This document shows, one piece after another, positions 1 through 8,752 of a stretch of DNA of 18,564 nt. The DNA is from CAYGUK01 sp964352985 (lineage in GTDB: Bacteria; Pseudomonadota; Gammaproteobacteria; JAHCLG01): assembly GCA_964352985.1 (NCBI GenBank), contig CAYGUK010000082.1:1-18564 (forward strand). The letters are read 5' to 3'. Made by a program: the position numbers and the translations under genes. Under the pieces are notes generated by a model. The model saw only the letters and a program-made list of their open reading frames with translations, did no database searches and was not told where the DNA came from. Within the stretch, counting starts at the first letter, position 1; each line of letters starts with the position of its first letter.

Positions 1-3000
1 GATGGCACCTTTACCTATACGCCGAATGCGAATTATTATGGTGCGGACAGTTTTACCTATACAGTATCTGATGGTAATGGCGGAACAGATACGGCGACTG
101 TTAACATTACTGTAACTAACGTAAATGATGCCCCAACATTAAACTTAGATTTAAACGACAGTAGTAGTGCAGGTGGTAATAATTTCCAAACAACTTATAC
201 CGAAGGCGGTGGTGCAGTTCGAATTGTTGATACTGATATTACCATCGCAGATAGTGATGACATAAATATTGAAAGCGCAACGATCACGATTACTAATAAA
301 GTTGCAGATGATTTATTGATTGTGGGCGCATTACCACCTGGTATTACGGCAGGGGCTTATAATCCTGCAACGGGTTCAATTACATTAACAGGTTCGGCAA
401 GTTTAGCAAGTTACCAGTCTGCTATTTATGCCATCCAATATCAAAATGTCGGTGTAGCAAGTGCCACTGCAAGAAATATTGAAGTGGTTATAAACGATGG
501 TGATACCAATAGTAATACGGCGACTTCAACCATTAATATGATCTTAGTGCCAACAGTTTCTATTGATGATGTTTCAGTTCAAGAGCCAGCGGTTGGTACA
601 ACCACATTAACTTTCACTATTTCAATTGATCAAACACTCGGCTCAAATTTAACTTTCGATTATACGACTGTAAATGTGAGTGCGACAGGTGGAAGTGATT
701 ATGTCAGTGTTACTTCCACAGGTACGATCACAGCTGGAAACACATCAACGACTGTTGTTATTACAATAAATAGTGATGCTGATAATTTTGAAGCAGATGA
801 AACATTTACTTTAGATTTAACTAATTTCAATCAAACAGTCACATTTTTACCCGGTGCTCATACTATTTCAGGTGGGATTCAAGGTATTGGAACAATTGGT
901 ACTGATGATGGTGATCCTGTTGCTGTGAATGATGCATTTGTAACGGGAATTGATACTGCGTTTACAACAGGAAATGTAAAAGCAAATGATTCATTAATTG
1001 ATAATGCTGATATAACAGCATTTGATGCAGTGAGCAGTAATGGATTTTCGGTTGTCTATAATGGTGATGGTACGTTTACTTATACCCCAACAGGTGGTTT
1101 TAGTGGTACTGATACCTTTACTTATACGTTAACCGATGATGATGGTGATACCGATATTGCAACAGTTAGTATTGTTGTCACTAATGCTGCAGTTAATCCA
1201 CCCGTTGTCACATCGGTTCCTGATACAGCTTATACTGAAAATGATGCAGCCACTACTTTATTAACTGGTATCAATATTACAGATGTTGATGATACAAATT
1301 TATATAGTGTTGTCTTTAGAGTGCAAGGTTATATTTTAATTGAAGACAGTTTTAACTATAGCACGGCGGGTACAAGTGTTGTTGCAAGCACGAGTGTTTC
1401 AGGTAGTATTTATGAATTAACATTAACTAGCGGCGCAGATATTAGTGAATTTTTAACTGTGCTTGCTACTTTAACGTATACAAATACTTCGGAAAATCCC
1501 AGTAGTGCGACACGTACGATAACAGTTGAAGGATATGATGCGACCTATAATAATTTATTTAGTAGTGATACCGGATCATTAACAGTCATTCCTCAAAATG
1601 ATGCGCCAGTAGTTGTAAATAACAATGCGTATTCAATAACAAGTGCGAATGATGTAGCACTTGGAATTACAGCACCGACAGATGCCGATGATGATGATAA
1701 TACCTTAGTTATTACCATCACCAGTATTCCATCGACTATTGGAACAGTGATGATGGCTGATGGTGTCACACCGGTGACTGTCTCACAAGTTCTAACTTTA
1801 GCGGAATTAACGTCTCTAGTTTTCGATGCCACCGTATCCTCAGGGAGTGAAACATTTACTTATACTGTTTCTGATGGTACTGCTATCAGCAATGGCACAA
1901 CAACTATTACAGTCGGTGATACTAATCCTGATGTTGCCACTGTTTATGAAAGTGCGTTAACAGATGGTTCAGGTATTGATGGTGGCTCCACCACTGCAAC
2001 AGGTAATTTATTCACTAATGATGCAGTAGCATCAAGTAATATTACGAGTATTGATTTTAATGCGGCAAATTACACGCCGGTTGGTAATATTATAACAGTT
2101 GATACGCCACTAGGTATTTTAACCGTTAATGCCTTAACTGGTGATTATACTTATGTGTTAGATACTGTTGATAGTACTGGTAATAACGTGACGGAAGTTT
2201 TCACTTATAATTTCTTCAGTGGTGTCGCGCAATCTGATACGTTAACAATTACTATCGAAGATGACGAACCTATTGCAAATCCGATAGTTGAAGAAGTTCC
2301 CGAATCTGAAGAACAAATATTTAATTTAGTTTTGACTTTAGATATATCTACGAGTATGAATGCCATCGTCACAGGTTCGACAACCCGACTTGATTTAGCC
2401 AAACAAGCTTTAATTTCTTTATCAAGAGAATATTTTAATCAATCAACTCAAGTGACCGTTACCGTCATATTATTTGCTAATGGCGCACATAATTTAGGTG
2501 CAGGTGGATCTGCACCACCTTATTTTTCATATTCGGATTATACAAGTCTTGAAACTGCGATAACTGGTGTTACAGATAATGTTACCACTGCTTATGCCAA
2601 TCACATTGGTTCAGGTAATTTAACAAATAGCACGAGTTATGTTGATGCGCTAAATCTGATTGATGATATTTTCGCCGCACAAATTGCGACACAAGTTCCT
2701 GCTGATGACGTGCAAAACATTTCATACTTTTTATCAGATGGTGCAATTACAGCAGATGGTTCACCGATTGGAAATGGCTTCGATACGTTTGTAAATAGTA
2801 ATTCTATCGACTCTTATTCAGTTGGTATTGGTACCGGATTACCGGGTGATTTATCTGATTTAAATTATATTCATAATGTTGATTCATTAGGAAGAGGGGT
2901 TGTAGACAATGCGATTATTGTATCGGATGTTAGTTTACTCGAATCAGAATTATTGAGTACGGTGCCCACTGCATTTGGTGGGAATATTACAGTTGATGGC

Positions 3001-5667
3001 TCAATTAACAATGTGCTATTTGGTGCTGATGGTGGTTATGTCGATTCGATTACCACTAATTTAAGTGGTACGGATTACACCTTTACCTTTAATGGAACGA
3101 GTATCACAGTGCCACCAGCACTTGCCGCAACTGTCTTGATTGATGGTAGCAGAATGACGCTTGATGGGAATGATGGATTTACGCTTGGTACGTTTACGTT
3201 TGATTTTTCAGATGGTAGTTATACTTTTTCAGCACCAAGTGGAACGGCACCTGCAACGTTTAATTTTGATTACACGATTGTTGATAGTGATGGTGATTCG
3301 GCAGGTGATTCTGCGACCATATATATTGTTGATGATGCACCAGATGCTAGAGATGATCTTCACACAATTGACCCTTATGAAATCGCTGAAGGTAATGTGA
3401 TTAATGGCATTGGCACAGATGCCGGTCCTTCTTTAGGTCTAAATTTCACACCGTTTGCAACACAGGGTGGTGGGGTTGATAAAGTTGTTGATGATGCCAC
3501 GATTACATCTTTCACTTATCGTGGTCAAACATTCAATATTGATTCTGCTGCTGTTATTGCATCAGTACCTGGTTCGGCTGAAAGTGTCTTTGTAGATTCT
3601 CAAGCAAATGTAGATGCATCTAATTTTACACTCACTGCTTTTAGTGGTGGTGTGGCAACAACGCTCGCCTATGAAACATCAGGTGTTGATAATGGCGTTG
3701 GTGTAACAGGTGGAATTTCTACAAATAGAATTAATGCAAATGAATATATTCGGGTTGATTTTGATACCGCAACAAATTTACCCTTTGGCGTTTCAAATTT
3801 AGTTTTAACCGTCGCGGATGTTCAAAATATTAATACAGATGAAGTAACGGTAAGAATTTATGATACAAGTTTAACGTTAATAGATACCGTAACACATACC
3901 GAGAGCGATGGTAATTATATTGATTTGTCAGCTTATTCCGGTGTTGCGAGGATAGAGGTAGAATATACAGGTGGTGGTTATGATGCGATTTTGCAAAATA
4001 TTTCATATGGTCCAACAACATTAGTTGGTAGTTCTGGTTCTTTAAGTTATACCCAATCGTATTATTATGATATTGATGGTGACCCAGTTGTTAAAACATC
4101 AATTATCGATAGTAGTGATAATACGAGTTTTATTTTCCAAAGTAATGGGTATTATAAATTTACGCCAGAAATCACAACACCACCATCTGCTGTTACCATA
4201 ACAGAAAGTTTTACTGATAATAGTGCGGATAATGGATTAACCTTGACTGGCACGGCGAATGGATTTCAAAATGTAACTTATAATGGTACAACGGGCGTTG
4301 GTATTCGAAGTACCGGTGATGCCAGAAATAATCGAATAGATGAAGGAGATAATTTAATCATTTCATTTAACGCTGTTACTTATGATTTAGGCGTTGAAGC
4401 GATTACTTTAAATTGGGGCAACTTCTCCACGGGAACAGCAAACGCGATTTTTTATGATGATGTTAATGCCGGTGGAAATGTTATTTCAACAGTCGCAATA
4501 AATGGGGCTAGCTCGCAAACTTTTGCTGGTATATCTGGCGTGAAAAGTATTGAGATCTTAACCTTTAATGGTACGTCAGGATATAGTCTTGCTTCTATTA
4601 CATTTACAACTGTGGTGCCTGCACCTGCAGTTCCTGGCATTGCTCCAGAAGAAGTTTTATATACTTTAACGGACAGTGATGGTCAAACTGATAGTGCGCT
4701 TTTATCAATTTATACTGCAGATAATACGCTTACCGGTACGGCTGGTGTTGATAGTATTTCTGGTGGAAGTTTAAATGATGCGATTACTGCAAATGATGGT
4801 GATGATACTGTATACGGGAATGCGGGACACGATACGATTTCTGGTGGCGCCGGGGAAGATACGTTATATGGTAACGACGGTAATGATTATCTAAGCGGTG
4901 GCGATGATGATGATACCCTTTATGGGAATGATGGTGACGATCACTTAGCGGGTGATGCCGGAAATGATATTTTAGATGGTGGCGCAGGTGATGATCGCTT
5001 ACAAGGTGGCACGGGTGATGATATCCTTTATGGTGGCGCAGGAAATGATGATCTCCAGGGCGATACAGGAGATGATATATTATATGGTAATGCTGGCAAT
5101 GATGTGCTTTCTGGTGGTGCCGGTTTAGATATTCTTTATGGGGCGTCTGGCGATGATATGCTTTATGGTGATGCCGATGCGGATATTCTTTATGGTGGTT
5201 CAGGAAATGATTATCTTGATGGTGGCTATGGCAATGATACTGTTTACGGAGATGCAGGTAATGATACTTTAATAGGTGGTACCGGACTCGATACATTATT
5301 TGGTGGCGCAGGTGATGATATGTTAACGGGGGGGGCTGATAGTGACACCTTTAAATGGGCTGTATCTGATGTTGGCACCGTGGGCACGCCTAATCAAGAT
5401 ACCATTACTGACTTTAATACTACAGAAGATGTTATCGACTTAACGGATTTATTAGTTGGTGAAAATATTGGGAATCTAGATAGTTATTTATCCTTTACCT
5501 TAGTAGGTGGAACCGATACTAAAATTTCTATATCACCAGATGGTTCTGCGAATGTTACCTTGGAAATTACACTTAGTAATGTTGACTTAACAGCCGGCGG
5601 AGGGCTAGCCAACGCCCAAATTATTAGTAATGCTGTAGTCGGTGGTTATTTAATCACAGATTTTTAA
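1..5667 (+). CDS. Giant RTX adhesin, 3' part (5' end outside window)
   Basis: The frame is open from base 1, so the true start lies upstream; 1888 residues are visible, numbered here from base 1. In order: end of a cadherin/VCBS-like repeat with the FTYTP..DSFTYTVSDG pattern (1-45), a second cadherin-like unit (about 46-183), a Calx-beta-like domain (184-300), further cadherin/VCBS units (about 304-760), a vWA domain (about 770-990) with MIDAS DISTS at 781-785 and a later LSDG, a T1SS-143-like unit, two related sandwich domains (about 1200-1340 and 1400-1535), RTX nonapeptides (1574-1785), and a C-terminal type I secretion domain. I saw no cysteine, as expected for this class. The family is secreted by an ABC exporter/MFP/TolC system and mediates surface attachment or biofilm; no exporter genes are in the window. 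The specific ligand cannot be told. Confidence 0.93.
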   Translation, partial: DGTFTYTPNANYYGADSFTYTVSDGNGGTDTATVNITVTNVNDAPTLNLDLNDSSSAGGNNFQTTYTEGGGAVRIVDTDITIADSDDINIESATITITNKVADDLLIVGALPPGITAGAYNPATGSITLTGSASLASYQSAIYAIQYQNVGVASATARNIEVVINDGDTNSNTATSTINMILVPTVSIDDVSVQEPAVGTTTLTFTISIDQTLGSNLTFDYTTVNVSATGGSDYVSVTSTGTITAGNTSTTVVITINSDADNFEADETFTLDLTNFNQTVTFLPGAHTISGGIQGIGTIGTDDGDPVAVNDAFVTGIDTAFTTGNVKANDSLIDNADITAFDAVSSNGFSVVYNGDGTFTYTPTGGFSGTDTFTYTLTDDDGDTDIATVSIVVTNAAVNPPVVTSVPDTAYTENDAATTLLTGINITDVDDTNLYSVVFRVQGYILIEDSFNYSTAGTSVVASTSVSGSIYELTLTSGADISEFLTVLATLTYTNTSENPSSATRTITVEGYDATYNNLFSSDTGSLTVIPQNDAPVVVNNNAYSITSANDVALGITAPTDADDDDNTLVITITSIPSTIGTVMMADGVTPVTVSQVLTLAELTSLVFDATVSSGSETFTYTVSDGTAISNGTTTITVGDTNPDVATVYESALTDGSGIDGGSTTATGNLFTNDAVASSNITSIDFNAANYTPVGNIITVDTPLGILTVNALTGDYTYVLDTVDSTGNNVTEVFTYNFFSGVAQSDTLTITIEDDEPIANPIVEEVPESEEQIFNLVLTLDISTSMNAIVTGSTTRLDLAKQALISLSREYFNQSTQVTVTVILFANGAHNLGAGGSAPPYFSYSDYTSLETAITGVTDNVTTAYANHIGSGNLTNSTSYVDALNLIDDIFAAQIATQVPADDVQNISYFLSDGAITADGSPIGNGFDTFVNSNSIDSYSVGIGTGLPGDLSDLNYIHNVDSLGRGVVDNAIIVSDVSLLESELLSTVPTAFGGNITVDGSINNVLFGADGGYVDSITTNLSGTDYTFTFNGTSITVPPALAATVLIDGSRMTLDGNDGFTLGTFTFDFSDGSYTFSAPSGTAPATFNFDYTIVDSDGDSAGDSATIYIVDDAPDARDDLHTIDPYEIAEGNVINGIGTDAGPSLGLNFTPFATQGGGVDKVVDDATITSFTYRGQTFNIDSAAVIASVPGSAESVFVDSQANVDASNFTLTAFSGGVATTLAYETSGVDNGVGVTGGISTNRINANEYIRVDFDTATNLPFGVSNLVLTVADVQNINTDEVTVRIYDTSLTLIDTVTHTESDGNYIDLSAYSGVARIEVEYTGGGYDAILQNISYGPTTLVGSSGSLSYTQSYYYDIDGDPVVKTSIIDSSDNTSFIFQSNGYYKFTPEITTPPSAVTITESFTDNSADNGLTLTGTANGFQNVTYNGTTGVGIRSTGDARNNRIDEGDNLIISFNAVTYDLGVEAITLNWGNFSTGTANAIFYDDVNAGGNVISTVAINGASSQTFAGISGVKSIEILTFNGTSGYSLASITFTTVVPAPAVPGIAPEEVLYTLTDSDGQTDSALLSIYTADNTLTGTAGVDSISGGSLNDAITANDGDDTVYGNAGHDTISGGAGEDTLYGNDGNDYLSGGDDDDTLYGNDGDDHLAGDAGNDILDGGAGDDRLQGGTGDDILYGGAGNDDLQGDTGDDILYGNAGNDVLSGGAGLDILYGASGDDMLYGDADADILYGGSGNDYLDGGYGNDTVYGDAGNDTLIGGTGLDTLFGGAGDDMLTGGADSDTFKWAVSDVGTVGTPNQDTITDFNTTEDVIDLTDLLVGENIGNLDSYLSFTLVGGTDTKISISPDGSANVTLEITLSNVDLTAGGGLANAQIISNAVVGGYLITDF
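4720..5357 (+). repeat. RTX calcium-binding nonapeptide repeat block
   Basis: About 20 copies of a GGxGxDxLY-type nonapeptide, many in variants such as GNDGDDxLxG and GGAGNDxLxG, encoded by degenerate 27-bp units. In this family such repeats fold into a calcium-loaded beta-roll outside the cell and precede the uncleaved C-terminal secretion signal. The DNA repeats also produce a long antisense reading frame rich in His and Tyr, which is an artefact of the repeat. Confidence 0.92.
5328..5335 (+). repeat. G8 homopolymer inside the adhesin gene
   Basis: Eight consecutive G run across the codons ACG GGG GGG GCT (residues Thr-Gly-Gly-Ala), while neighbouring glycines are mostly GGT or GGC. Adding one G gives an immediate TGA; losing one G gives a stop at 5441-5443. 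Either change removes the C-terminal secretion domain. It may be a slippage site or simply chance. Confidence 0.85.
5664..5667. other. Overlapping stop codons of convergent genes
   Basis: The four bases TTAA hold the adhesin stop (5665-5667, plus) and the CLC stop (5664-5666, minus). There is therefore no intergenic space for a dedicated terminator, and each transcript must run into the other gene. Confidence 0.95.
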
Positions 5668-7460
5668 CCACTCATAATATCAGCCATGGATTCAACACTT
5701 TTCGCAATTTCATTAAGTGTAATGATGCCTAACACATCTTCTACTTTATGACTTTGTGGGCTCGACATAACAATCACGTTTTCTATATCATGCTTATGAC
5801 GTAAACGCATTAAATTCATTAAACTCGATTGTGAAGAAATAGTTAAAAATTCTTTACTGACCCATTCTTCTAAGTTTATTTCTTTTAATTTTTGGAATGC
5901 CATGCGCGCTGTGTTAGGTAAAATACCATAAATATCGCCGTCTTTTTCAATAATGGCGTAGGTGTTTTTTGTTAATATTTGATGCTTTTCTTCACCAGAT
6001 AAACCATGCAGTTCATTATATTTTACTATTTGTATTCGCTTACACATCACATCTTTGCAAGATTGATCTGTGCGAATTTGAGCTTGTAATCCTTCGGGAA
6101 GATAACCACCACGACGTCTTACTTTTAGCGTGTAAATGCTACGAGGTGATAACACGACTCGAATAGAAAGTGCGATGGCAACCGTTACCATCATCGGTAA
6201 CACAGCGTTATAATCATAAGTCATTTCTAGAATCATGATAATGCCTGTTAAGACTGCGCCTGTCGTACCTGCAACCATTGCTGCCATGCCGGCTAATGCA
6301 AATATCGCGGGGTGAATATCAAGATAAGGTAAAAAATATTGTAAAGCATGACCAAAAGCCGCACCTAAAGTCGCACCTAAAAATAAAGAAGGAGAGAATA
6401 CACCACCTGATGCCCCAGATCCTAGCGTTAAACCAGTCGCTAATAATTTCGCTACAAATAATAATAATAAAAACCAAGGGTGATTTAAGATACTGCGTAA
6501 TATATCTTGAATGGTGGCATAGCCCACACCTTGAATATAATAGTGATGGGTAATTTGCATAAAGAAATATAAAAGAAGGCCTAAAATTAACATTCCCAAC
6601 ATGTGACGAAAATAAGCATTCATGGGTAATGCGTCAAAAAAATCTTCTGCCCAATAAATGGATCGAATAAAAACAGCTGCCGCAATACCAATGATTATAC
6701 CAAAAGGCACATAGAGTAAAAGTCGAAAAGGTTCTATGGCCGAAGGGATATAGACTTCTAATTGATGAACATTAAAAGCGGGTAAGGCGCCAAAATACAT
6801 TTGGCCAATATAACAAGCGGTGACTGTTGCTAACGAAACAAGCGTAATAGTCGTAACATTAATTGAAACTAACATTAATTCTGTGGCGAATGCTAAACCG
6901 CCTATTGGCGTATTAAAAGTTGCAGCAATACCTGCACCCGCACCAGCTGCAATTAAAATAACTTTTTGTCTAGGAGGCATGTGGAGTAAGCGACCAATCG
7001 TTGAACCCATAGCTGCTCCAATTTGCACAATCGGACCTTCTCGACCTACTGATCCACCAGAACCAATTGATAACGCTGAAGCTAATGATTTAACAATCGC
7101 GACCACAGGACGAATATGTCCTTCTTTATTATATATCGCATCCATTACTTCAGGCACACCATGACCACGTGCTTCAGGAGCAAAGGTTTGAACTAACCAA
7201 GTAACGCCGATAGAACCTATTACTGGTACGAAGATAATCCACCATATAGGTGAGGTTGGCGGTGAATGTAAATTTGCATCGTAATTTATATTGAAACTTC
7301 CGTAGAATAAAACGTTATGTGTGATCCCAATTAATGCTCTGAAAATAATTGCACCTAATCCACCCACTACGCCAACAATGATTGACATAACGGCCATCAC
7401 AAAGGGACCTATTGGTTCAACTGATGATAGATTAGTTTTTATTGTTGCTGCATTTTCCAC
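5664..7460 (-). CDS. CLC family chloride channel/transporter with C-terminal CBS domains
   Basis: 598 residues: a CLC membrane core (about 20-440) followed by a cytoplasmic CBS pair (about 450-598). Signature loops are visible: GHGVPEV (N-terminal anion-site loop, with His where E. coli ClcA has Ser107), GREGP with the gating glutamate, GGVFSPSLF, and MTYDYNAVLPM with the ion-site tyrosine. At the position of ClcA's internal proton glutamate (Glu203; ClcA FIIEEM against FATELM here) there is Leu, so channel-like or uncoupled transport is possible. The start is GTG, supported by AGAGGG five bases upstream. The stop codon overlaps that of the convergent adhesin gene. Family assignment is secure; transport mode is inference. 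Confidence 0.93.
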   Translation of the reverse strand: MENAATIKTNLSSVEPIGPFVMAVMSIIVGVVGGLGAIIFRALIGITHNVLFYGSFNINYDANLHSPPTSPIWWIIFVPVIGSIGVTWLVQTFAPEARGHGVPEVMDAIYNKEGHIRPVVAIVKSLASALSIGSGGSVGREGPIVQIGAAMGSTIGRLLHMPPRQKVILIAAGAGAGIAATFNTPIGGLAFATELMLVSINVTTITLVSLATVTACYIGQMYFGALPAFNVHQLEVYIPSAIEPFRLLLYVPFGIIIGIAAAVFIRSIYWAEDFFDALPMNAYFRHMLGMLILGLLLYFFMQITHHYYIQGVGYATIQDILRSILNHPWFLLLLFVAKLLATGLTLGSGASGGVFSPSLFLGATLGAAFGHALQYFLPYLDIHPAIFALAGMAAMVAGTTGAVLTGIIMILEMTYDYNAVLPMMVTVAIALSIRVVLSPRSIYTLKVRRRGGYLPEGLQAQIRTDQSCKDVMCKRIQIVKYNELHGLSGEEKHQILTKNTYAIIEKDGDIYGILPNTARMAFQKLKEINLEEWVSKEFLTISSQSSLMNLMRLRHKHDIENVIVMSSPQSHKVEDVLGIITLNEIAKSVESMADIMSG

Positions 7461-7509
7461 GGAATCCCTCTCTTTTTTTCAAAAGTCACATAATCCTTCA
7501 TTCTTTTTT

Positions 7510-7527
7510 TGAAGAAAAAAGTCTTCA
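7510..7527 (-). promoter_or_regulatory. Hairpin in the CLC leader with an alternative fold
   Basis: On the minus strand TGAAGA and TCTTCA form a perfect 6-bp stem around CTTTTT. The loop and right arm can instead form CTTTTTT-CTTC-AAAAAAAG with the next bases, so the two folds exclude each other. The ribosome binding site lies about 40 bases downstream. Regulatory use is speculative. Confidence 0.3.
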
Positions 7528-7583
7528 GGTACTTTAAATTACTAAATTTTCATGCCAAGAATTTGGTATGTTTGGAAGTTCTG

Positions 7584-7612
7584 AATAATGCCAGAATTAA
7601 AACTTGCGTCAA
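7584..7612 (-). promoter_or_regulatory. Candidate sigma-70 promoter for the CLC gene
   Basis: Read on the minus strand: TTGACG (7612-7607), a 17-base spacer, then ATTATT (7589-7584). The -35 is close to consensus and the -10 is weaker. It would give an untranslated leader of roughly 115 bases before the GTG start. Confidence 0.5.
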
Positions 7613-7676
7613 GTGTGTATAAAAAAGATAGTTTTTGTAAATCTAAATTATGTATAATGTGATTCGTGCTGATGTT

Positions 7677-8693
7677 TTATTCAATTATCGTCATTTTTTT
7701 TAGTTTTTTTTTATGTGATTTCTTAGGTTGGGGTTCGTTGTCTTGTTCAAAGAAATCCAACAAATCTTCATCATCTAATAATTCATCTCCAATTACTTCA
7801 GGCTCTTTATCATCATCGTTATTATTTTCTTCTTTATCTGGTGTGAGGATGATTTCTTGGTTAGGTAATTGTGTCTCAATAACACTACCATCATCGTTGC
7901 TGTAAACACCATGTTGGTTCCATGGTAAATGACGATACATAGATTGACTTAATGACATATCAAAAATGGGATATTTAATGATTTCAAAAAAAGGTGAATA
8001 ATCAAAATCACTTGGAGTAAATAATCGTGGGTTACGAGGAATTAATTCAATTCCAGTTTCTTCATGTTCTTTGATTAAGGGTAAAATTGGAAATTTTACA
8101 GAATCGAAACTTTCAGCTAATAAACATGAGCAAATTTCCCTGAGTCGACCACTGGCATTGTGACTAAATAATGTAGAGCGCCATCGTCTTGGAATCATGA
8201 CCCAGGGGAAAAGAAAACGAAATAGATCAAAAATGTGTCTAACATCATAGGCGACACCTAAATGTCCAATGACAAAACCAATAACTTGTTGACTGTCTTT
8301 ATGGGTTATTCCTTTGGGACGACAAATTCTAGCATGGTCATGAATGTAGTTAGATAAGGGCGAAACGATCGTGCCTTTTCCAAGTAAGCTTTCGATGATT
8401 AATTGTTCGTTTTCATCACCGTTATAAAATTCTTTTACGCGTGCGCGTAACAATTTATTTTCGATGTCGTGGAGGCGACCAATATAAAGTGCAGCGTGCG
8501 ACCATGGACTTTGAGTGATAAGTTTGATCACTTCACTCACTCGTGAACGACCTTCAAATAATAAAACATCACAAGGTCTAATTTCATAGCGCATTTTATC
8601 AAAATTGCTTAATGGGAATTTCTTGGGTGGTGCGTCACGCATTAACCAATTGGTAATTTTTGAAAGAAACCTATCGATAACTTTTAAGCCCAT
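7677..8693 (-). CDS. YiiX/YebB-like permuted NlpC/P60 cysteine hydrolase
   Basis: 338 residues. The N-terminal half matches the circularly permuted papain-fold group (YiiX/YebB, poxvirus G6R-like): RPCDVLLFEG at 39-48, a catalytic His in SPWSHAALYIG (His66), an acidic residue in IIESLLGKG (Glu101) and a Cys in EICSCLLAESF (Cys188, the likely nucleophile). Members act on amide, ester or lipid-linked bonds; the substrate here is unknown. No signal peptide is visible. The tail is odd: very acidic (about 287-320), then Lys-rich (324-333), then a hydrophobic end. ATG is preceded by weak AGG (5 bases) and by AAGGA at a longer distance. It lies 59 bases downstream of the aldolase gene on the same strand, so it may be read from the purB transcript. 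Confidence 0.8.
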   Translation of the reverse strand: MGLKVIDRFLSKITNWLMRDAPPKKFPLSNFDKMRYEIRPCDVLLFEGRSRVSEVIKLITQSPWSHAALYIGRLHDIENKLLRARVKEFYNGDENEQLIIESLLGKGTIVSPLSNYIHDHARICRPKGITHKDSQQVIGFVIGHLGVAYDVRHIFDLFRFLFPWVMIPRRWRSTLFSHNASGRLREICSCLLAESFDSVKFPILPLIKEHEETGIELIPRNPRLFTPSDFDYSPFFEIIKYPIFDMSLSQSMYRHLPWNQHGVYSNDDGSVIETQLPNQEIILTPDKEENNNDDDKEPEVIGDELLDDEDLLDFFEQDNEPQPKKSHKKKLKKMTIIE

Positions 8694-8728
8694 AAGCGCC
8701 TATGAATTCCTTGTTCATTATTTATTTA

Positions 8729-8746
8729 TAGCCTATTTAACGGCTA
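8729..8746 (-). terminator. Weak hairpin between aldolase and hydrolase genes
   Basis: TAGCC and GGCTA form a 5-bp stem around eight bases. It is followed on the minus strand by TAAATAAATAA instead of a true U-tract, so at best it attenuates transcription into the hydrolase gene. Confidence 0.2.
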
Positions 8747-8752
8747 ACTTCA

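Noticed and set aside
316..318. TTG as the start of the adhesin
   Set aside because: The same frame is open to base 1 and encodes typical cadherin/VCBS sequence, so the gene starts upstream of the window.
4784..5296. 170-residue minus-strand frame rich in His and Tyr
   Set aside because: It is the complement of the RTX DNA repeats; composition is an artefact and no ribosome site or homology pattern was seen.
4720..5357. Regular 27-bp repeats as a CRISPR array
   Set aside because: The repeats encode RTX nonapeptides in frame and have no unique spacers.
7666..7905. 79-residue plus-strand frame rich in Ser
   Set aside because: It lies antisense to the acidic tail of the hydrolase; its serine run mirrors the Asp/Glu codons.
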